DNA of 64,000 nt, from the NCBI GenBank assembly GCA_016841205.1, contig JAENZP010000004.1, positions 115,917 through 179,916 on the forward strand, written 5' to 3'. The first letter of the stretch is position 1; each line of letters begins with the position of its first letter. Of the stretch, positions 9,243-17,814 are shown in pieces. A program made the position numbers and the translations under genes. The notes under the pieces are model-generated. The model did not search any database. It was given only the letters and a program-made list of their open reading frames with translations, and was not told where the DNA came from. Source of the stretch: Desulfoscipio geothermicus. Its GTDB lineage: Bacteria; Bacillota; Desulfotomaculia; Desulfotomaculales; Desulfallaceae.

Positions 9243-11111
9243 ATGATCGGCAAAATGCTGGGAAACAGGTATGAAATACTGGAAAAACTGGGTGGCGGCG
9301 GTATGGCCATTGTTTATAAAGGCCGGGATACCTTTTTAAACCGCTATGTAACCATTAAGATTTTACGCCCCGAGTTTACCTCCGACGAAGATTTTATCAA
9401 GCGTTTTAAGCGCGAAGCCCTGGCCGTGGCCAGCCTGTCCCATCCCAACATTGTAAATATTCATGATGTGGGCCAGGAAGATAATATTCACTATCTGGTG
9501 ATGGAATATGTCCAAGGCGACAACCTTAAGAACATCATCCGTAAAAACGGGGTGCTTACACCAGAGCATGCCGTTCGTATCGCGGTACAGGTTTGTGAAG
9601 CACTGGAACATGCTCATGAAAACAATATTGTACACCGGGATGTCAAACCGCATAATATTTTAATTACGGATGGCGGGCGGGCCAAACTGGCTGATTTCGG
9701 TATTGCCCTGGAAGCTACTGCGTCTACGATTACCCGCACGGATACTATTATGGGCTCGGTACATTATTTAAGTCCTGAACAGGCCCGGGGTGAAATACCA
9801 ACCGCTCAATCGGATATTTACGCCGTAGGTATTTTATTATATGAAATGTTCACCGGTAAACAGCCTTATAGCGGCGACAGTCCCATAGCCGTGGCGATAA
9901 AGCATATTCAGGAGACCCCGCAGCCTGTTGATGAAGTTAATCATGACGTACCGGCTGAATTGGCAGCGGTAGTTATGCGGGCTATGGAAAAGAAGCCCGG
10001 AGACCGGTATAAAAGCGCCGGGGAGATGGCCCGCTATTTGGAATTGGCCCTTGAAGATACCGGACAGGCCACGATGGTTATTCCAGTAAATGAGGTCGTG
10101 GCCAAAGCGGAGTCCGGTGCAGCCAATAAAAAAACCGATGTTAAAACGCCCCGGAAAACCGGTGGATCAACCCGGCGGTTTTGGGTTTGGGCTACAGTTG
10201 TGCTGCTGGCGGGGCTATTGGCCGGGGGGTTATATGGCTTATATAATTTTATGAATGTTGAACCTTTTAATGTGCCTGATGTCGTTGGCAAGACTAAAGA
10301 ACAGGCCGATGAGGAACTGAGTGCGCTGGGACTAACGCCCAGATTTATTGAAGAGTACGACAAAGAAGAGAAGGGCATAGTCATACGCCAGAGCATTGGA
10401 CCGGAGGACGCTGAGGTCAAACCGCCCCGGGAGGTTATCCTTACGATAAGCAAAGGCCCTGAAATGTACGAGGTGCCTGATTTATATAACGTAACGGATT
10501 ACGAAGCGGAGTATAGGCTAAACGAGGCCGGGTTAAAGCTGGCCCGGCCCCCGGCTGAAATATACCACGATCAGGTTGCCAAGGGGAATGTTGTGCTGCA
10601 GTCTCCCGACTCAGGCGAACAGGTACCCAAAGGGACGGAGGTACAGATTACTATCAGTAAGGGTCCGGAGCCGATTATAAAAAAGGTTCCCGATTTAATT
10701 CGCAATACCTTGGATGAGGCCCGGTCTATTTTAGCGGCTCTAAATTTGGTGTTAAATGAAGATGATATTAAACAAGAATTTGCCTCAGGCTTTTTAAAAG
10801 GGCAAATTACCGGCCAAACTCCTGCACCAGGTACGGAGGTGGAAGAGGGGACGAAGGTTAGCGTGGTAGTAAACAACGGTCCCGGACTGGTGGAGAGGAC
10901 GGCCAAGGTTAAAATATCGGATGAAATACCCAATGATGGAGATTCTCACCTGGTGGAAATAATAGTAGAAGATGCCCAGGGCAGCACGGTTCAATATGCC
11001 AATTCCCATAAGGCCGGCGACAAAATAAATGAGAATATAACTTACCTTGGCAGCGGGGTGGTGAAGGTATATATCGACAAAGAATTGATCTGGGAAGAGA
11101 ACTTAAAATAG
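9243..11111 (+). CDS. PASTA-domain serine/threonine protein kinase (PknB/PrkC)
   Basis: Transmembrane eukaryotic-like kinase of 622 residues. The kinase domain (about 10-275) has the glycine loop GGGGMA, Lys39, Glu58, catalytic HRDVKPHN (Asp133) and DFG (151-153). The activation loop is rich in Thr. A Lys/Arg-rich juxtamembrane region precedes a single membrane helix (about 313-335). Three PASTA repeats follow (about 342-407, 412-480, 484-555), then a ~65-residue beta-rich tail that may correspond to the Ig-like tail of Bacillus PrkC. It probably senses muropeptides or lipid II. The order with rsgA and rpe downstream is the usual Firmicutes arrangement. Confidence 0.95.
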   Translation: MIGKMLGNRYEILEKLGGGGMAIVYKGRDTFLNRYVTIKILRPEFTSDEDFIKRFKREALAVASLSHPNIVNIHDVGQEDNIHYLVMEYVQGDNLKNIIRKNGVLTPEHAVRIAVQVCEALEHAHENNIVHRDVKPHNILITDGGRAKLADFGIALEATASTITRTDTIMGSVHYLSPEQARGEIPTAQSDIYAVGILLYEMFTGKQPYSGDSPIAVAIKHIQETPQPVDEVNHDVPAELAAVVMRAMEKKPGDRYKSAGEMARYLELALEDTGQATMVIPVNEVVAKAESGAANKKTDVKTPRKTGGSTRRFWVWATVVLLAGLLAGGLYGLYNFMNVEPFNVPDVVGKTKEQADEELSALGLTPRFIEEYDKEEKGIVIRQSIGPEDAEVKPPREVILTISKGPEMYEVPDLYNVTDYEAEYRLNEAGLKLARPPAEIYHDQVAKGNVVLQSPDSGEQVPKGTEVQITISKGPEPIIKKVPDLIRNTLDEARSILAALNLVLNEDDIKQEFASGFLKGQITGQTPAPGTEVEEGTKVSVVVNNGPGLVERTAKVKISDEIPNDGDSHLVEIIVEDAQGSTVQYANSHKAGDKINENITYLGSGVVKVYIDKELIWEENLK

Positions 11112-11121
11112 GAGGGCCTTT

Positions 11122-11997
11122 ATGGACGGTGTAATAATAAAGGCCTATGGTGGTTTTTATTTCGTATGGACTGGAGGCCGGGTTATAAAATGTGCCATTC
11201 GGGGTAAGATTCGCCGGCTGCGCGGACAGGCGCTGGTGGGTGATCGGGTGCTTGTGAAACCGGTCAATGACGCAGAGGGTGTTGTGGAGGATATTCTCCC
11301 TCGCAGCACGGAGCTGGTCAGGCCACCGGTGGCTAATGTTGAGCAATCCGTGATTGTCTTTGCCATCGGCAACCCGGAACCCAATCCGGTGCTACTTGAT
11401 CGTTTTCTGGTGCAATCCCAGGCCGCAGGCATTATTCCGATGATTTGCTTTAATAAAAATGATCTGGCCGGGGATGCAGAACATGTCAAATCGGATATTT
11501 TAAAACAGTACCAAAAAACAGGACATTCGGTGTTTTGGGTTAGCGCCAAAACAGGGGCCCTGGATGGCCTGCGGGAGGCTTTAAAGGGACGGATTAGCGT
11601 GTTCGCCGGACCTTCCGGGGTTGGCAAGTCCAGCCTGTTAAATATCTTGCAGCCCGGCTTGGAGTTAAAAACGGGGGATATTAGTAGTAAATTGAAGCGG
11701 GGCAAACATACCACCAGGCATGTGGAATTGATTCCCCTGGCCGGTGGCGGTCTGGTTGCAGATACACCGGGTTTTTCCAGTATGCATTTACCTTCCATGC
11801 GCCGGGAGGATTTGGCTGGTTATTTTAATGAGTTTGCCATATTTGAGGATGGGTGCAAGTTTACGGGCTGCCTGCATCACCGGGAACCGGGCTGCGCGGT
11901 GAAAGCTGCTGTGGAGCGGGGAGAGATTGCAGCGCTCCGTTACCGGCATTATCTGGATTTTTTGGCGGAAGTTATAGAAGCAGAAAGGAGATATTAG
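11122..11997 (+). CDS. rsgA: Ribosome small-subunit biogenesis GTPase RsgA
   Basis: Circularly permuted GTPase that checks late 30S assembly. An N-terminal OB fold (about 1-70) is followed by the permuted G motifs: G4 NKND at 111-114, then G1 GPSGVGKS at 163-170 and G3 DTPG at 214-217. The C-terminal zinc finger has ligands Cys245, Cys250, His252 and Cys258. The 291 residues match the Bacillus RsgA (YloQ) length. It is preceded by GGAGG and followed after 1 bp by rpe. A second, more divergent paralogue lies at 45133-46209. Confidence 0.95.
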   Translation: MDGVIIKAYGGFYFVWTGGRVIKCAIRGKIRRLRGQALVGDRVLVKPVNDAEGVVEDILPRSTELVRPPVANVEQSVIVFAIGNPEPNPVLLDRFLVQSQAAGIIPMICFNKNDLAGDAEHVKSDILKQYQKTGHSVFWVSAKTGALDGLREALKGRISVFAGPSGVGKSSLLNILQPGLELKTGDISSKLKRGKHTTRHVELIPLAGGGLVADTPGFSSMHLPSMRREDLAGYFNEFAIFEDGCKFTGCLHHREPGCAVKAAVERGEIAALRYRHYLDFLAEVIEAERRY

Positions 11998-11998
11998 T

Positions 11999-12661
11999 TT
12001 GATTAAGATTGCTCCGTCAATTTTATCGGCTGATTTTGCGATTCTGGGTGATCAAGTACAGGCCGTAGAACAAGCCGGTGCCGAATTTTTGCATATTGAC
12101 GTAATGGACGGGCATTTTGTGCCCAACATAACCATTGGCCCCATGGTGGTTCAGGCGTTGCGGCCGGTATCTAGTTTGGTCCTGGATGTGCATTTAATGA
12201 TTGAAAACCCCGACCGGTATATTAATGACTTTGCTGGTGCCGGTGCTGATATTATCACTGTCCATGCTGAGGCATGTCCCCACCTGCACAGGACAATGCA
12301 AATGATAAAACAGGCCGGTAAGAAGGCCGGCCTGGCTTTTAATCCAGCCACACCGCCCGGGGGACTAGATTATGTTTTGCCCCTTATCGATCTTGTATTA
12401 GTGATGACAGTGAACCCGGGTTTTGGCGGCCAAAGTTTTATTTCACAAATGCTGCCGAAAATCCAGCAGATCAGCCAGTATTTAAACGATAATAAACCTG
12501 AGGTATGGCTGGAAGTTGATGGTGGGGTAAATATGGAGACTGCCAGCGATGTAGCTAAAGCAGGTGCCAACGTGCTGGTGGCCGGGTCGGCGGTGTTTGG
12601 TGCCGCCGACCCGGTAGTAGCGGTACAGGCGCTCAGGGAAGCGGCCTGCAATATAATATAA
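11999..12661 (+). CDS. rpe: Ribulose-phosphate 3-epimerase
   Basis: Interconverts ribulose-5-phosphate and xylulose-5-phosphate in the pentose phosphate pathway. The 220-residue TIM barrel starts with [11 protein letters not shown]. It contains [31 protein letters not shown] and the phosphate-binding GGVN and AGSAVFG segments. The start is TTG just after the rsgA stop, with an AAAGGAG site inside the end of rsgA. The prkC-rsgA-rpe order is common in Firmicutes. Confidence 0.95.
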   Translation: MIKIAPSILSADFAILGDQVQAVEQAGAEFLHIDVMDGHFVPNITIGPMVVQALRPVSSLVLDVHLMIENPDRYINDFAGAGADIITVHAEACPHLHRTMQMIKQAGKKAGLAFNPATPPGGLDYVLPLIDLVLVMTVNPGFGGQSFISQMLPKIQQISQYLNDNKPEVWLEVDGGVNMETASDVAKAGANVLVAGSAVFGAADPVVAVQALREAACNII

Positions 12662-12680
12662 AAGAAGGGATAGTAAACAA

Positions 12681-13346
12681 ATGCAGGAACAGCAATCACA
12701 TGTCCACTTGGCCAGATACATTACCATAGCAGTGGACATCGCCACCCATATTGTACGTGGGGAATACCGCATAGGCCAGAAGATATTTGGCCGGTCTACG
12801 TTGGCCGGTAAATATAATGTTTCCCCGGAAACCATTAGGAGGGCATTAACATTACTACAGGAAAGGGGTATCGTTGAAGTCATGCCCGGGGTGGGCGTGG
12901 TGGTGAAATCTGATGTGGCTGCTCGTGAATACCTGGCGGACTACAATCAAAAAAAAGTTTTGTTGGATATTCAGGAGCGTTTAACAGAACTGTTAAAGCA
13001 AAGAGAAAAGCTGAACACCGAGATAGATCACCTGACCAACGAGCTCTTAGATTACACCTTTAAAATGGCCGGGCGGCTGCAAAAGCTGGATGAAGTTACC
13101 GTACCCTATAATTCACCTTTAATTGGAAAATCTCTGGCTGAAACTGACTTTAGGGCACGTACCGGGGCAACAGTACTGTCCATTTACCGTAACGGTCACG
13201 AAATGCTTTCCCCGGAAGCCAAAACTACCCTACAATCAGGTGATGTTCTGCTAATGGTGGGCACCCATAACTCATCCAAAATAGTGTATCAAATGGTCAC
13301 AGGTGAAGAACTGCCGCTGGAAGATTTCCAGGGAAATAATTTATGA
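12681..13346 (+). CDS. GntR-type winged-helix regulator with C-terminal RCK_C (TrkA-C) domain
   Basis: Transcription factor of 221 residues. A GntR-like winged helix covers about residues 10-75, with LAGKYNVSPETIRRAL as the recognition region. A coiled-coil segment follows (about 85-125, LLKQREKLNTEIDHL), then an RCK_C ligand-binding domain (about 135-205, with GKSLAETDFRARTGATVLSI). RCK_C domains bind small ligands such as cyclic-di-AMP in potassium transport systems; which ligand applies here is unknown. A terminator follows the gene. The next downstream genes encode an amino-acid ABC importer, which is a possible but unproven target. Confidence 0.87.
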   Translation: MQEQQSHVHLARYITIAVDIATHIVRGEYRIGQKIFGRSTLAGKYNVSPETIRRALTLLQERGIVEVMPGVGVVVKSDVAAREYLADYNQKKVLLDIQERLTELLKQREKLNTEIDHLTNELLDYTFKMAGRLQKLDEVTVPYNSPLIGKSLAETDFRARTGATVLSIYRNGHEMLSPEAKTTLQSGDVLLMVGTHNSSKIVYQMVTGEELPLEDFQGNNL

Positions 13347-13462
13347 ATTTATTATTTATATACAGATGGTTTTATTACAATTCGTATGAATGAACATGAG
13401 GCCTTAAATTACAAAATGTTCGTGTTCAGAGGGAAACACCAAAATTTAAAGCCGTTATTTCG

Positions 13463-13500
13463 AAAGAGCTTCCTTTGCAAAAGAAAAGGAGCTCTTTTTA
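13463..13500 (+). terminator. Rho-independent terminator after the GntR/RCK_C gene
   Basis: The arms AAAGAGCTTCCTTT and AAAGGAGCTCTTT pair over about 12 bp with one bulged T and are followed by a T run. This closes the long def-to-regulator transcription unit. Confidence 0.8.
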
Positions 13501-13640
13501 CTGATTGCTATAATCCCGGTTTTTTTCGAGGTCTTTAAACTCCATAACATTCGTCGTTGGTAATTTAAGCATTGCTTACCATAAATAACCATGATTTAAT
13601 TCACGAAATATTTTTTAGGTGAAACTACTATAGTCATGTC

Positions 13641-13775
13641 TGGGATTGTACATTTACAAGTTATTATAAATATAATAAAATAACTTTAAGTGTTAAAGTA
13701 ACATTTTAGGTGAAGAGGATATATTTACTCTCAAACAGGCAACTTATTAGTTAAAATGAGTTGCAGCCAACTTGC
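13641..13775. repeat. Tandem ~135-bp AT-rich element, copy 1
   Basis: First of two direct copies separated by a single base and differing at about ten positions. Internal symmetry is strong: AAGTTATT pairs with AATAACTT, ACTTTAA with TTAAAGT, and GCAACT with AGTTGC. In this copy CAGGCAA can alternatively pair with the downstream TTGCCTG, giving two mutually exclusive structures. It lies in the leader region of the amino-acid ABC transporter genes. No known riboswitch consensus was recognised. Confidence 0.85.
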
Positions 13776-13776
13776 C

Positions 13777-13911
13777 TGGGATCGTGATTTACAAGTTATT
13801 ATAAATATAATAAAATAACTTTAAGTATTAAAGTAACATTCAAGGTGAAGAGGATATATTTTTTTTTTCAAACAGGCAACTTATTAGTTAATATGAGTTG
13901 CAGCCAACTTG
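13777..13911. repeat. Tandem ~135-bp AT-rich element, copy 2
   Basis: Second copy, beginning TGGGATCGTG and ending GCAGCCAACTTG. The inverted repeats of copy 1 are kept, including the base changes inside loops (for example GTG to GTA between ACTTTAA and TTAAAGT). A longer T run replaces part of the middle segment. It ends about 118 bp before the start of the solute-binding protein gene. Confidence 0.85.
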
Positions 13912-14029
13912 TATTAAGATTAATAGATGGAGCGTTGGGGGGGATAAAATTGCATTTGTTCACCGTAGTGATGTTTTAATTAATTATAATTGTTATGATT
14001 TGTAAAATAAATAAGGAGCTGAGATTATT

Positions 14030-14803
14030 TTGAAAAAAATTAATTGGTTTATCAGCGTTTTGTTGATCGTTGGTTTAATGATGGCACTGTCGGGCTGCGG
14101 CGGTACAAGCCAGAATAGCGAAACGGATAATAAATTTACTTATGCCATGAGTGGGTTGTATAAGCCGTTTAATTACAAGGAAAGCGGTCAGTTAGTCGGT
14201 TTTGATGTGGAAATAGGCGCTGAAATAGCAAAACGTATGGGTATGGAAGCAAACCCGGTCACCAATCCTTGGGAAACCATTATTCAAGGGTTAAAGGCAG
14301 GTAAATACGATGCCATTATCGGCAGCATGGCCGTTAATGAGGACCGCCAAAAGCAAGTTGATTTTTCCAGACCTTATTATCGGTCCGGGGCACAGATTTT
14401 TGTTAGTGCCGATAATGACACGATTAGTAAGGCGGATGATATGAAAGATAAAAAGATTGGTGTAGTCAAGGCCAGCACATTCAGAGATGTGGCCCTCGAG
14501 TATACCAGTGACGATAAGGTTATCGGATACGATAGTGATGTTATCGCTTTGAAGGACCTGACCACCGGACGGATTGACGCTGTTATTACAGACCAAATGG
14601 TTGGTTTTGGGGCTATTAAAGACGGTCTGGCAATTAAAGATGTGGGAGAGCCTTTGTGGGTGGATGAAATGGCTATCCCAGTGCAAAAGGGTAACACTGA
14701 GCTATTAAATAGTATTAACGCTGCCCTGGAAGAAATAATTGAGGACGGCACTTATGATTCAATAAGCAACAAGTGGTTTGGACGCAGTATTCTGGGCGAA
14801 TAG
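14030..14803 (+). CDS. Amino-acid ABC transporter substrate-binding lipoprotein
   Basis: Extracytoplasmic solute receptor of 257 residues, family 3 (polar amino acids). A lipoprotein signal ends in LSGC with the lipidated Cys23. The mature part shows the family features GFDVEIGAEIAKRMG, the AIIGSMAVNEDRQKQVDFSRPY segment and a C-terminal WFGRSI. The start is TTG with AAGGAG 11 bp upstream. It forms a transporter with the permease and ATPase genes downstream. Glutamine, arginine or cystine are typical substrates of the family; the actual one cannot be read from the sequence. Confidence 0.93.
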   Translation: MKKINWFISVLLIVGLMMALSGCGGTSQNSETDNKFTYAMSGLYKPFNYKESGQLVGFDVEIGAEIAKRMGMEANPVTNPWETIIQGLKAGKYDAIIGSMAVNEDRQKQVDFSRPYYRSGAQIFVSADNDTISKADDMKDKKIGVVKASTFRDVALEYTSDDKVIGYDSDVIALKDLTTGRIDAVITDQMVGFGAIKDGLAIKDVGEPLWVDEMAIPVQKGNTELLNSINAALEEIIEDGTYDSISNKWFGRSILGE

Positions 14804-14902
14804 TTTTTGATACATGGTACCATAACTAATGCGGGGAAGGCTTGAAGGTACACATCTGTAACGCAAAAAATAACCAGGGCTAATTAGCGCAGGGGTGGCA
14901 GC

Positions 14903-15574
14903 ATGGTAATAATATACGAAATATTTATGGAAAACTTATCAGCCTTTATGGCAGCAATGGTTGTTACCTTAAAGCTAACGGTTGTTTCATTAGTTCTAGC
15001 TATGTTTATTGGTTTACTAATTGCTTTCTTAAAGATATCAGGGAATCGATTGCTATATTCCATTGCTCAACTTTATATTACTGTTATCCGCGGTACGCCG
15101 CTGATCGTGCAATTAATGTTTTTATATTTCGGCATTATTGAACTCGTTATATTGCCAGCGTTTTGGGCAGGTTCACTTGCATTGGCCATCCATGCCGGCG
15201 CCTACATCGCGGAAATATTTCGGGGTACTATTCAGTCCATCGACCGTGGTCAGATGGAGGCCGCCCGTTCTCTGGGCATGAGCTATTCCTTGGCTATGCG
15301 ACGCATTATTATGCCGCAGGCCTTCAAACGAGCTATCCCACCTTTGGGCAATCAGTTTATCATTGGTCTTAAGGATTCCTCTCTGGTGGCTTATCTGGGG
15401 GTGCCCGAAATATACGGTACGGCGCTTTACGCCCAGGCGGAAAATTTCAATCCCTTCCAGACCTACCTGGTGGCTGGTTTCTATTACCTCGTGCTAGTAA
15501 TTATTTTTACGTTTCTGGTTAATAAACTGGAAAGAAAGCTGAATGTTGAGGAGAACGAGGTGAAATCCAAATGA
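14903..15574 (+). CDS. Amino-acid ABC transporter permease (HisM/GlnP family)
   Basis: Inner-membrane permease of 223 residues with about five hydrophobic helices. The family N-terminal part includes [15 protein letters not shown]. The EAA loop that contacts the ATPase is seen as [25 protein letters not shown], split here only by convention of the family. It overlaps the ATPase gene by 4 bp (ATGA). The 100-bp gap to the binding-protein gene shows no clear terminator. Confidence 0.94.
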   Translation: MVIIYEIFMENLSAFMAAMVVTLKLTVVSLVLAMFIGLLIAFLKISGNRLLYSIAQLYITVIRGTPLIVQLMFLYFGIIELVILPAFWAGSLALAIHAGAYIAEIFRGTIQSIDRGQMEAARSLGMSYSLAMRRIIMPQAFKRAIPPLGNQFIIGLKDSSLVAYLGVPEIYGTALYAQAENFNPFQTYLVAGFYYLVLVIIFTFLVNKLERKLNVEENEVKSK

Positions 15575-16296
15575 TTAAGATAAAAGGACTTAATAAGTCC
15601 TTTGGCGCGCTGCACGTGTTAAAGGATGTAAACATCAGCGTTGGTAAAAGTAATGTAGTTGTCCTTATCGGGGCAAGCGGTTCAGGTAAAAGTACGCTTT
15701 TGAGGTGTATAAATTTTCTGGAAATAAAAGATTCCGGGGACGTTATCCTTATGGGTAAGCATGTTGATCCCCAAAAGGATGACTTAAACAAAATACGTCA
15801 GAATGTAGGTATGGTGTTTCAACATTTTAATTTGTTTCCCCATAAGACTGTATTGGAAAACATCGTTGAAGCTCCTATATATGTCAAGGGGATATCACGG
15901 AAAGAGGCTGAAGAAACGGCCATTATGCTATTGGAAAAGGTAGGATTATCCGATAAGGCCTATGTCTATCCCGTCCAACTTTCCGGAGGGCAAAAACAAA
16001 GAGTGGCCATTGCCAGGGCACTGGCCATGAGCCCGCAGATTATGCTTTTTGACGAACCAACCTCGGCCCTGGACCCCGAATTGGTAGGTGAAGTGCTGCA
16101 GGTAATGAAAGATTTGGCCAGGGATGGCATGACCATGGTGGTGGTCACCCATGAGATGGGCTTTGCCAAGGAAGTAGCCGACAGAGTTATTTACATGGAT
16201 GAGGGTAGAATAGTGGAAGAAGGTGTGCCCCAGCAAATATTTCATGCTCCTCAGCATGTGCGTACGCATGCGTTTTTGAGCCAGGTGCTGGCATAA
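15571..16296 (+). CDS. Amino-acid ABC transporter ATP-binding protein (GlnQ family)
   Basis: Cytoplasmic ATPase subunit of 241 residues. Walker A is GASGSGKST, the Q loop lies in [12 protein letters not shown], the ABC signature is [15 protein letters not shown], Walker B is [14 protein letters not shown] and the switch histidine is in [10 protein letters not shown]. The length and the LFPHKT segment are typical of polar amino-acid importers. It completes the three-gene importer, and a terminator follows 36 bp after the stop. Confidence 0.95.
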   Translation: MIKIKGLNKSFGALHVLKDVNISVGKSNVVVLIGASGSGKSTLLRCINFLEIKDSGDVILMGKHVDPQKDDLNKIRQNVGMVFQHFNLFPHKTVLENIVEAPIYVKGISRKEAEETAIMLLEKVGLSDKAYVYPVQLSGGQKQRVAIARALAMSPQIMLFDEPTSALDPELVGEVLQVMKDLARDGMTMVVVTHEMGFAKEVADRVIYMDEGRIVEEGVPQQIFHAPQHVRTHAFLSQVLA

Positions 16297-16332
16297 AAAC
16301 AGGGATAAAAAAGTGTGTTTATGGATAACATA

Positions 16333-16372
16333 AAAACGCCGCCGGTTAATATATATACGGTGGCGTTTTTTG
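16333..16372 (+). terminator. Rho-independent terminator after the ABC importer
   Basis: The arms AACGCCGCCG and CGGTGGCGTT pair around an AT-rich loop and are followed by six T residues. Confidence 0.88.
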
Positions 16373-16421
16373 TGAAAAAATGCTAGCTTACGTATGACTC
16401 TAAAATTTTCAGGGTGATTGA

Positions 16422-17126
16422 ATGAATGAATGCAATCTGATGGGCACACAGCATATTAAAAAAATATTTATGACTACAACTATTCGCCTGCTACGTAAAA
16501 TATTGCGTTTTTTAAAAAAACTTTTTATATGCCTGCTCATGATATTTAGCCCGGTGATTGTATGGGTGATACTTTCCTTAAACAGAGAACTGATTGTGAT
16601 TCTGGCCAACTGGGGGTGGCTTTCCAACGCCTTCCCCAGCCTATTTGATACCCTGGGTGAGCAAGTAAATACGCCTGAATTCGCCAGGGGGTTCAATGAA
16701 GCCGCGCTGGGCGGGTTGTTGACCTTGTTTGGTGTAATTGTTACGGTATGGTATTATCAGGTGATTAGGGTACAGGAAGTTACCGAAAAAAGGCTGTTTG
16801 TTATTGATGAGTTGCTGGAGGAACTCAAAAAAAACCGGTCCATTATCAATGACCTGATAGCGGGCAATGGCGAGCAGTATGATAAGCATCATGAACAGTT
16901 TAGTGAAACCATTTTTTATACTGAAGCCTGGCATAAGTTGGGTGGTGATGTAGCCTTATTGCCTAGACGGCTCTATTTGCGCTTGAGTGTTCTATACAGC
17001 TGTCTCAATCGATGCACCGATGGGCAGGGATACTGGAAAAATAAAGCAACCATTGACCGGATTAACGGCATAATTTTGGATTTGCAAAAATACAGAGGCA
17101 GTTTGAGTAAGCCCGAAATATCATAA
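16422..17126 (+). CDS. Hypothetical membrane protein
   Basis: Protein of 234 residues not recognised as a named family. There is a basic N terminus and two predicted membrane helices (about 33-53 and 95-114) separated by a ~40-residue loop. The cytoplasmic C-terminal half is rich in charged residues and likely helical (LLEELKKNRSIINDL). An ATG at 16470 would give a shorter form starting MTTTIRLL; the ribosome binding site does not decide between them. It stands alone between a terminator and a decayed gene fragment. Codon pattern and length suggest a real gene. Confidence 0.6.
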   Translation: MNECNLMGTQHIKKIFMTTTIRLLRKILRFLKKLFICLLMIFSPVIVWVILSLNRELIVILANWGWLSNAFPSLFDTLGEQVNTPEFARGFNEAALGGLLTLFGVIVTVWYYQVIRVQEVTEKRLFVIDELLEELKKNRSIINDLIAGNGEQYDKHHEQFSETIFYTEAWHKLGGDVALLPRRLYLRLSVLYSCLNRCTDGQGYWKNKATIDRINGIILDLQKYRGSLSKPEIS

Positions 17127-17160
17127 CGCCAGAGAATTTTGCACCTCAAGTTTGAGAATC

Positions 17161-17287
17161 TTACACCTTGGCCTCCAGTATTCCTTCTTTGCTTTTCCCT
17201 GCATGTAACATCTTTAATGCTCGATCTGGATGATCACCGAAAATTTTAACCAGGTTTTTAACTATGACCTTAGCCGTTAGTATTCAT
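17161..17287 (-). pseudogene. Remnant of glycine-betaine/proline ABC ATPase (OpuAA/ProV-like), N-terminal piece
   Basis: On the minus strand an AAAGG-ATG start (ATG at 17287-17285) is followed, after a one-base shift, by 37 codons that read VIVKNLVKIFGDHPDRAL and then a KSKEGILEAKV end and a stop. This is the characteristic N terminus of OpuAA/ProV ATPases (a KNLxKIFG..P..AL segment and a GKSKEEIL segment). The Walker A and everything downstream are missing. It is therefore a short fossil, not a working gene. Confidence 0.65.
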
Positions 17288-17488
17288 CCTTTCATAATAA
17301 ATAACCAGTATTTTTATTCAACCAATGTCGTGCTTTTGCATATGCCGGTCAAAATAAATAATAAACAGTTGGCGTCAAGCCAACCGTATGAAAATTGCTT
17401 AAATACGATCTATTTTATCAAACAGTAGAAAAATTGTCTAGAACATGGCAGTTTTTGAGCATAGCTAACAGCATTTGCTGCGTGAATA

Positions 17489-17517
17489 TTGACATGTATA
17501 ATACAAGTCAATATAAT
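17489..17517 (+). promoter_or_regulatory. Sigma-A promoter of the riboflavin operon
   Basis: Consensus TTGACA (17489-17494) and TATAAT (17512-17517) separated by exactly 17 bp, placed just upstream of the FMN riboswitch. Confidence 0.88.
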
Positions 17518-17534
17518 TAGTAATAAATAATATA

Positions 17535-17657
17535 AACCTTCAGGGACTGGTGAAATTCCGTACCGGCGGTAAGGTCTTATCCGAGCCCGCGAGCCTTCAG
17601 GGCAGATCCGGTGCAATTCCGGGGCCGACAGTAAAGTCTGGATGAGAGAAGGTTGTT
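17535..17657 (+). ncRNA. FMN riboswitch (RFN element)
   Basis: The conserved RFN segments occur in order: CTTCAGGGACTGGTGAAATT, CCGTACCGGCGGTAA, GCCCGCGAGCC, GCAGATCCGGTGCAATTCC, GGGGCCGACAGTAAAGTC and GGATGAGAGAAGG. FMN binding is expected to favour the terminator at 17718-17758 and so shut off ribD-ribE-ribBA-ribH. Confidence 0.97.
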
Positions 17658-17717
17658 TAACAATTGGGTTCATTTTGCTCCGGCAAGAGCAAGGTGTGCT
17701 TAATGTATTCGTTTATG

Positions 17718-17758
17718 ACCCTGAAGAAACCACTTTTCTTCGGGGTTATTTATTTTTA
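17718..17758 (+). terminator. Riboswitch-controlled transcription terminator
   Basis: ACCCTGAAGAAA pairs with TTTCTTCGGGGT around a CCAC loop and is followed by TATTTATTTTT. It sits between the FMN aptamer and ribD, as expected for a transcription-attenuation expression platform. Confidence 0.88.
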
Positions 17759-17814
17759 CGCGACAATAAAAGGTTTGATAAGCTAACATGTTTACATACA
17801 AAGAAGGTGGATAA

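Noticed and set aside
11157-11798. 213-codon open frame antisense to rsgA
   Set aside because: Shadow of rsgA; no ribosome binding site and low-complexity Ser/Thr-rich translation.
13641-13911. Tandem repeat as a CRISPR array or glycine riboswitch
   Set aside because: Repeat units are ~135 bp with no spacers, and the conserved glycine-aptamer motifs are missing.
16297-16421. Unknown regulatory RNA after the ABC importer
   Set aside because: The only structure is an ordinary terminator hairpin with a T run.
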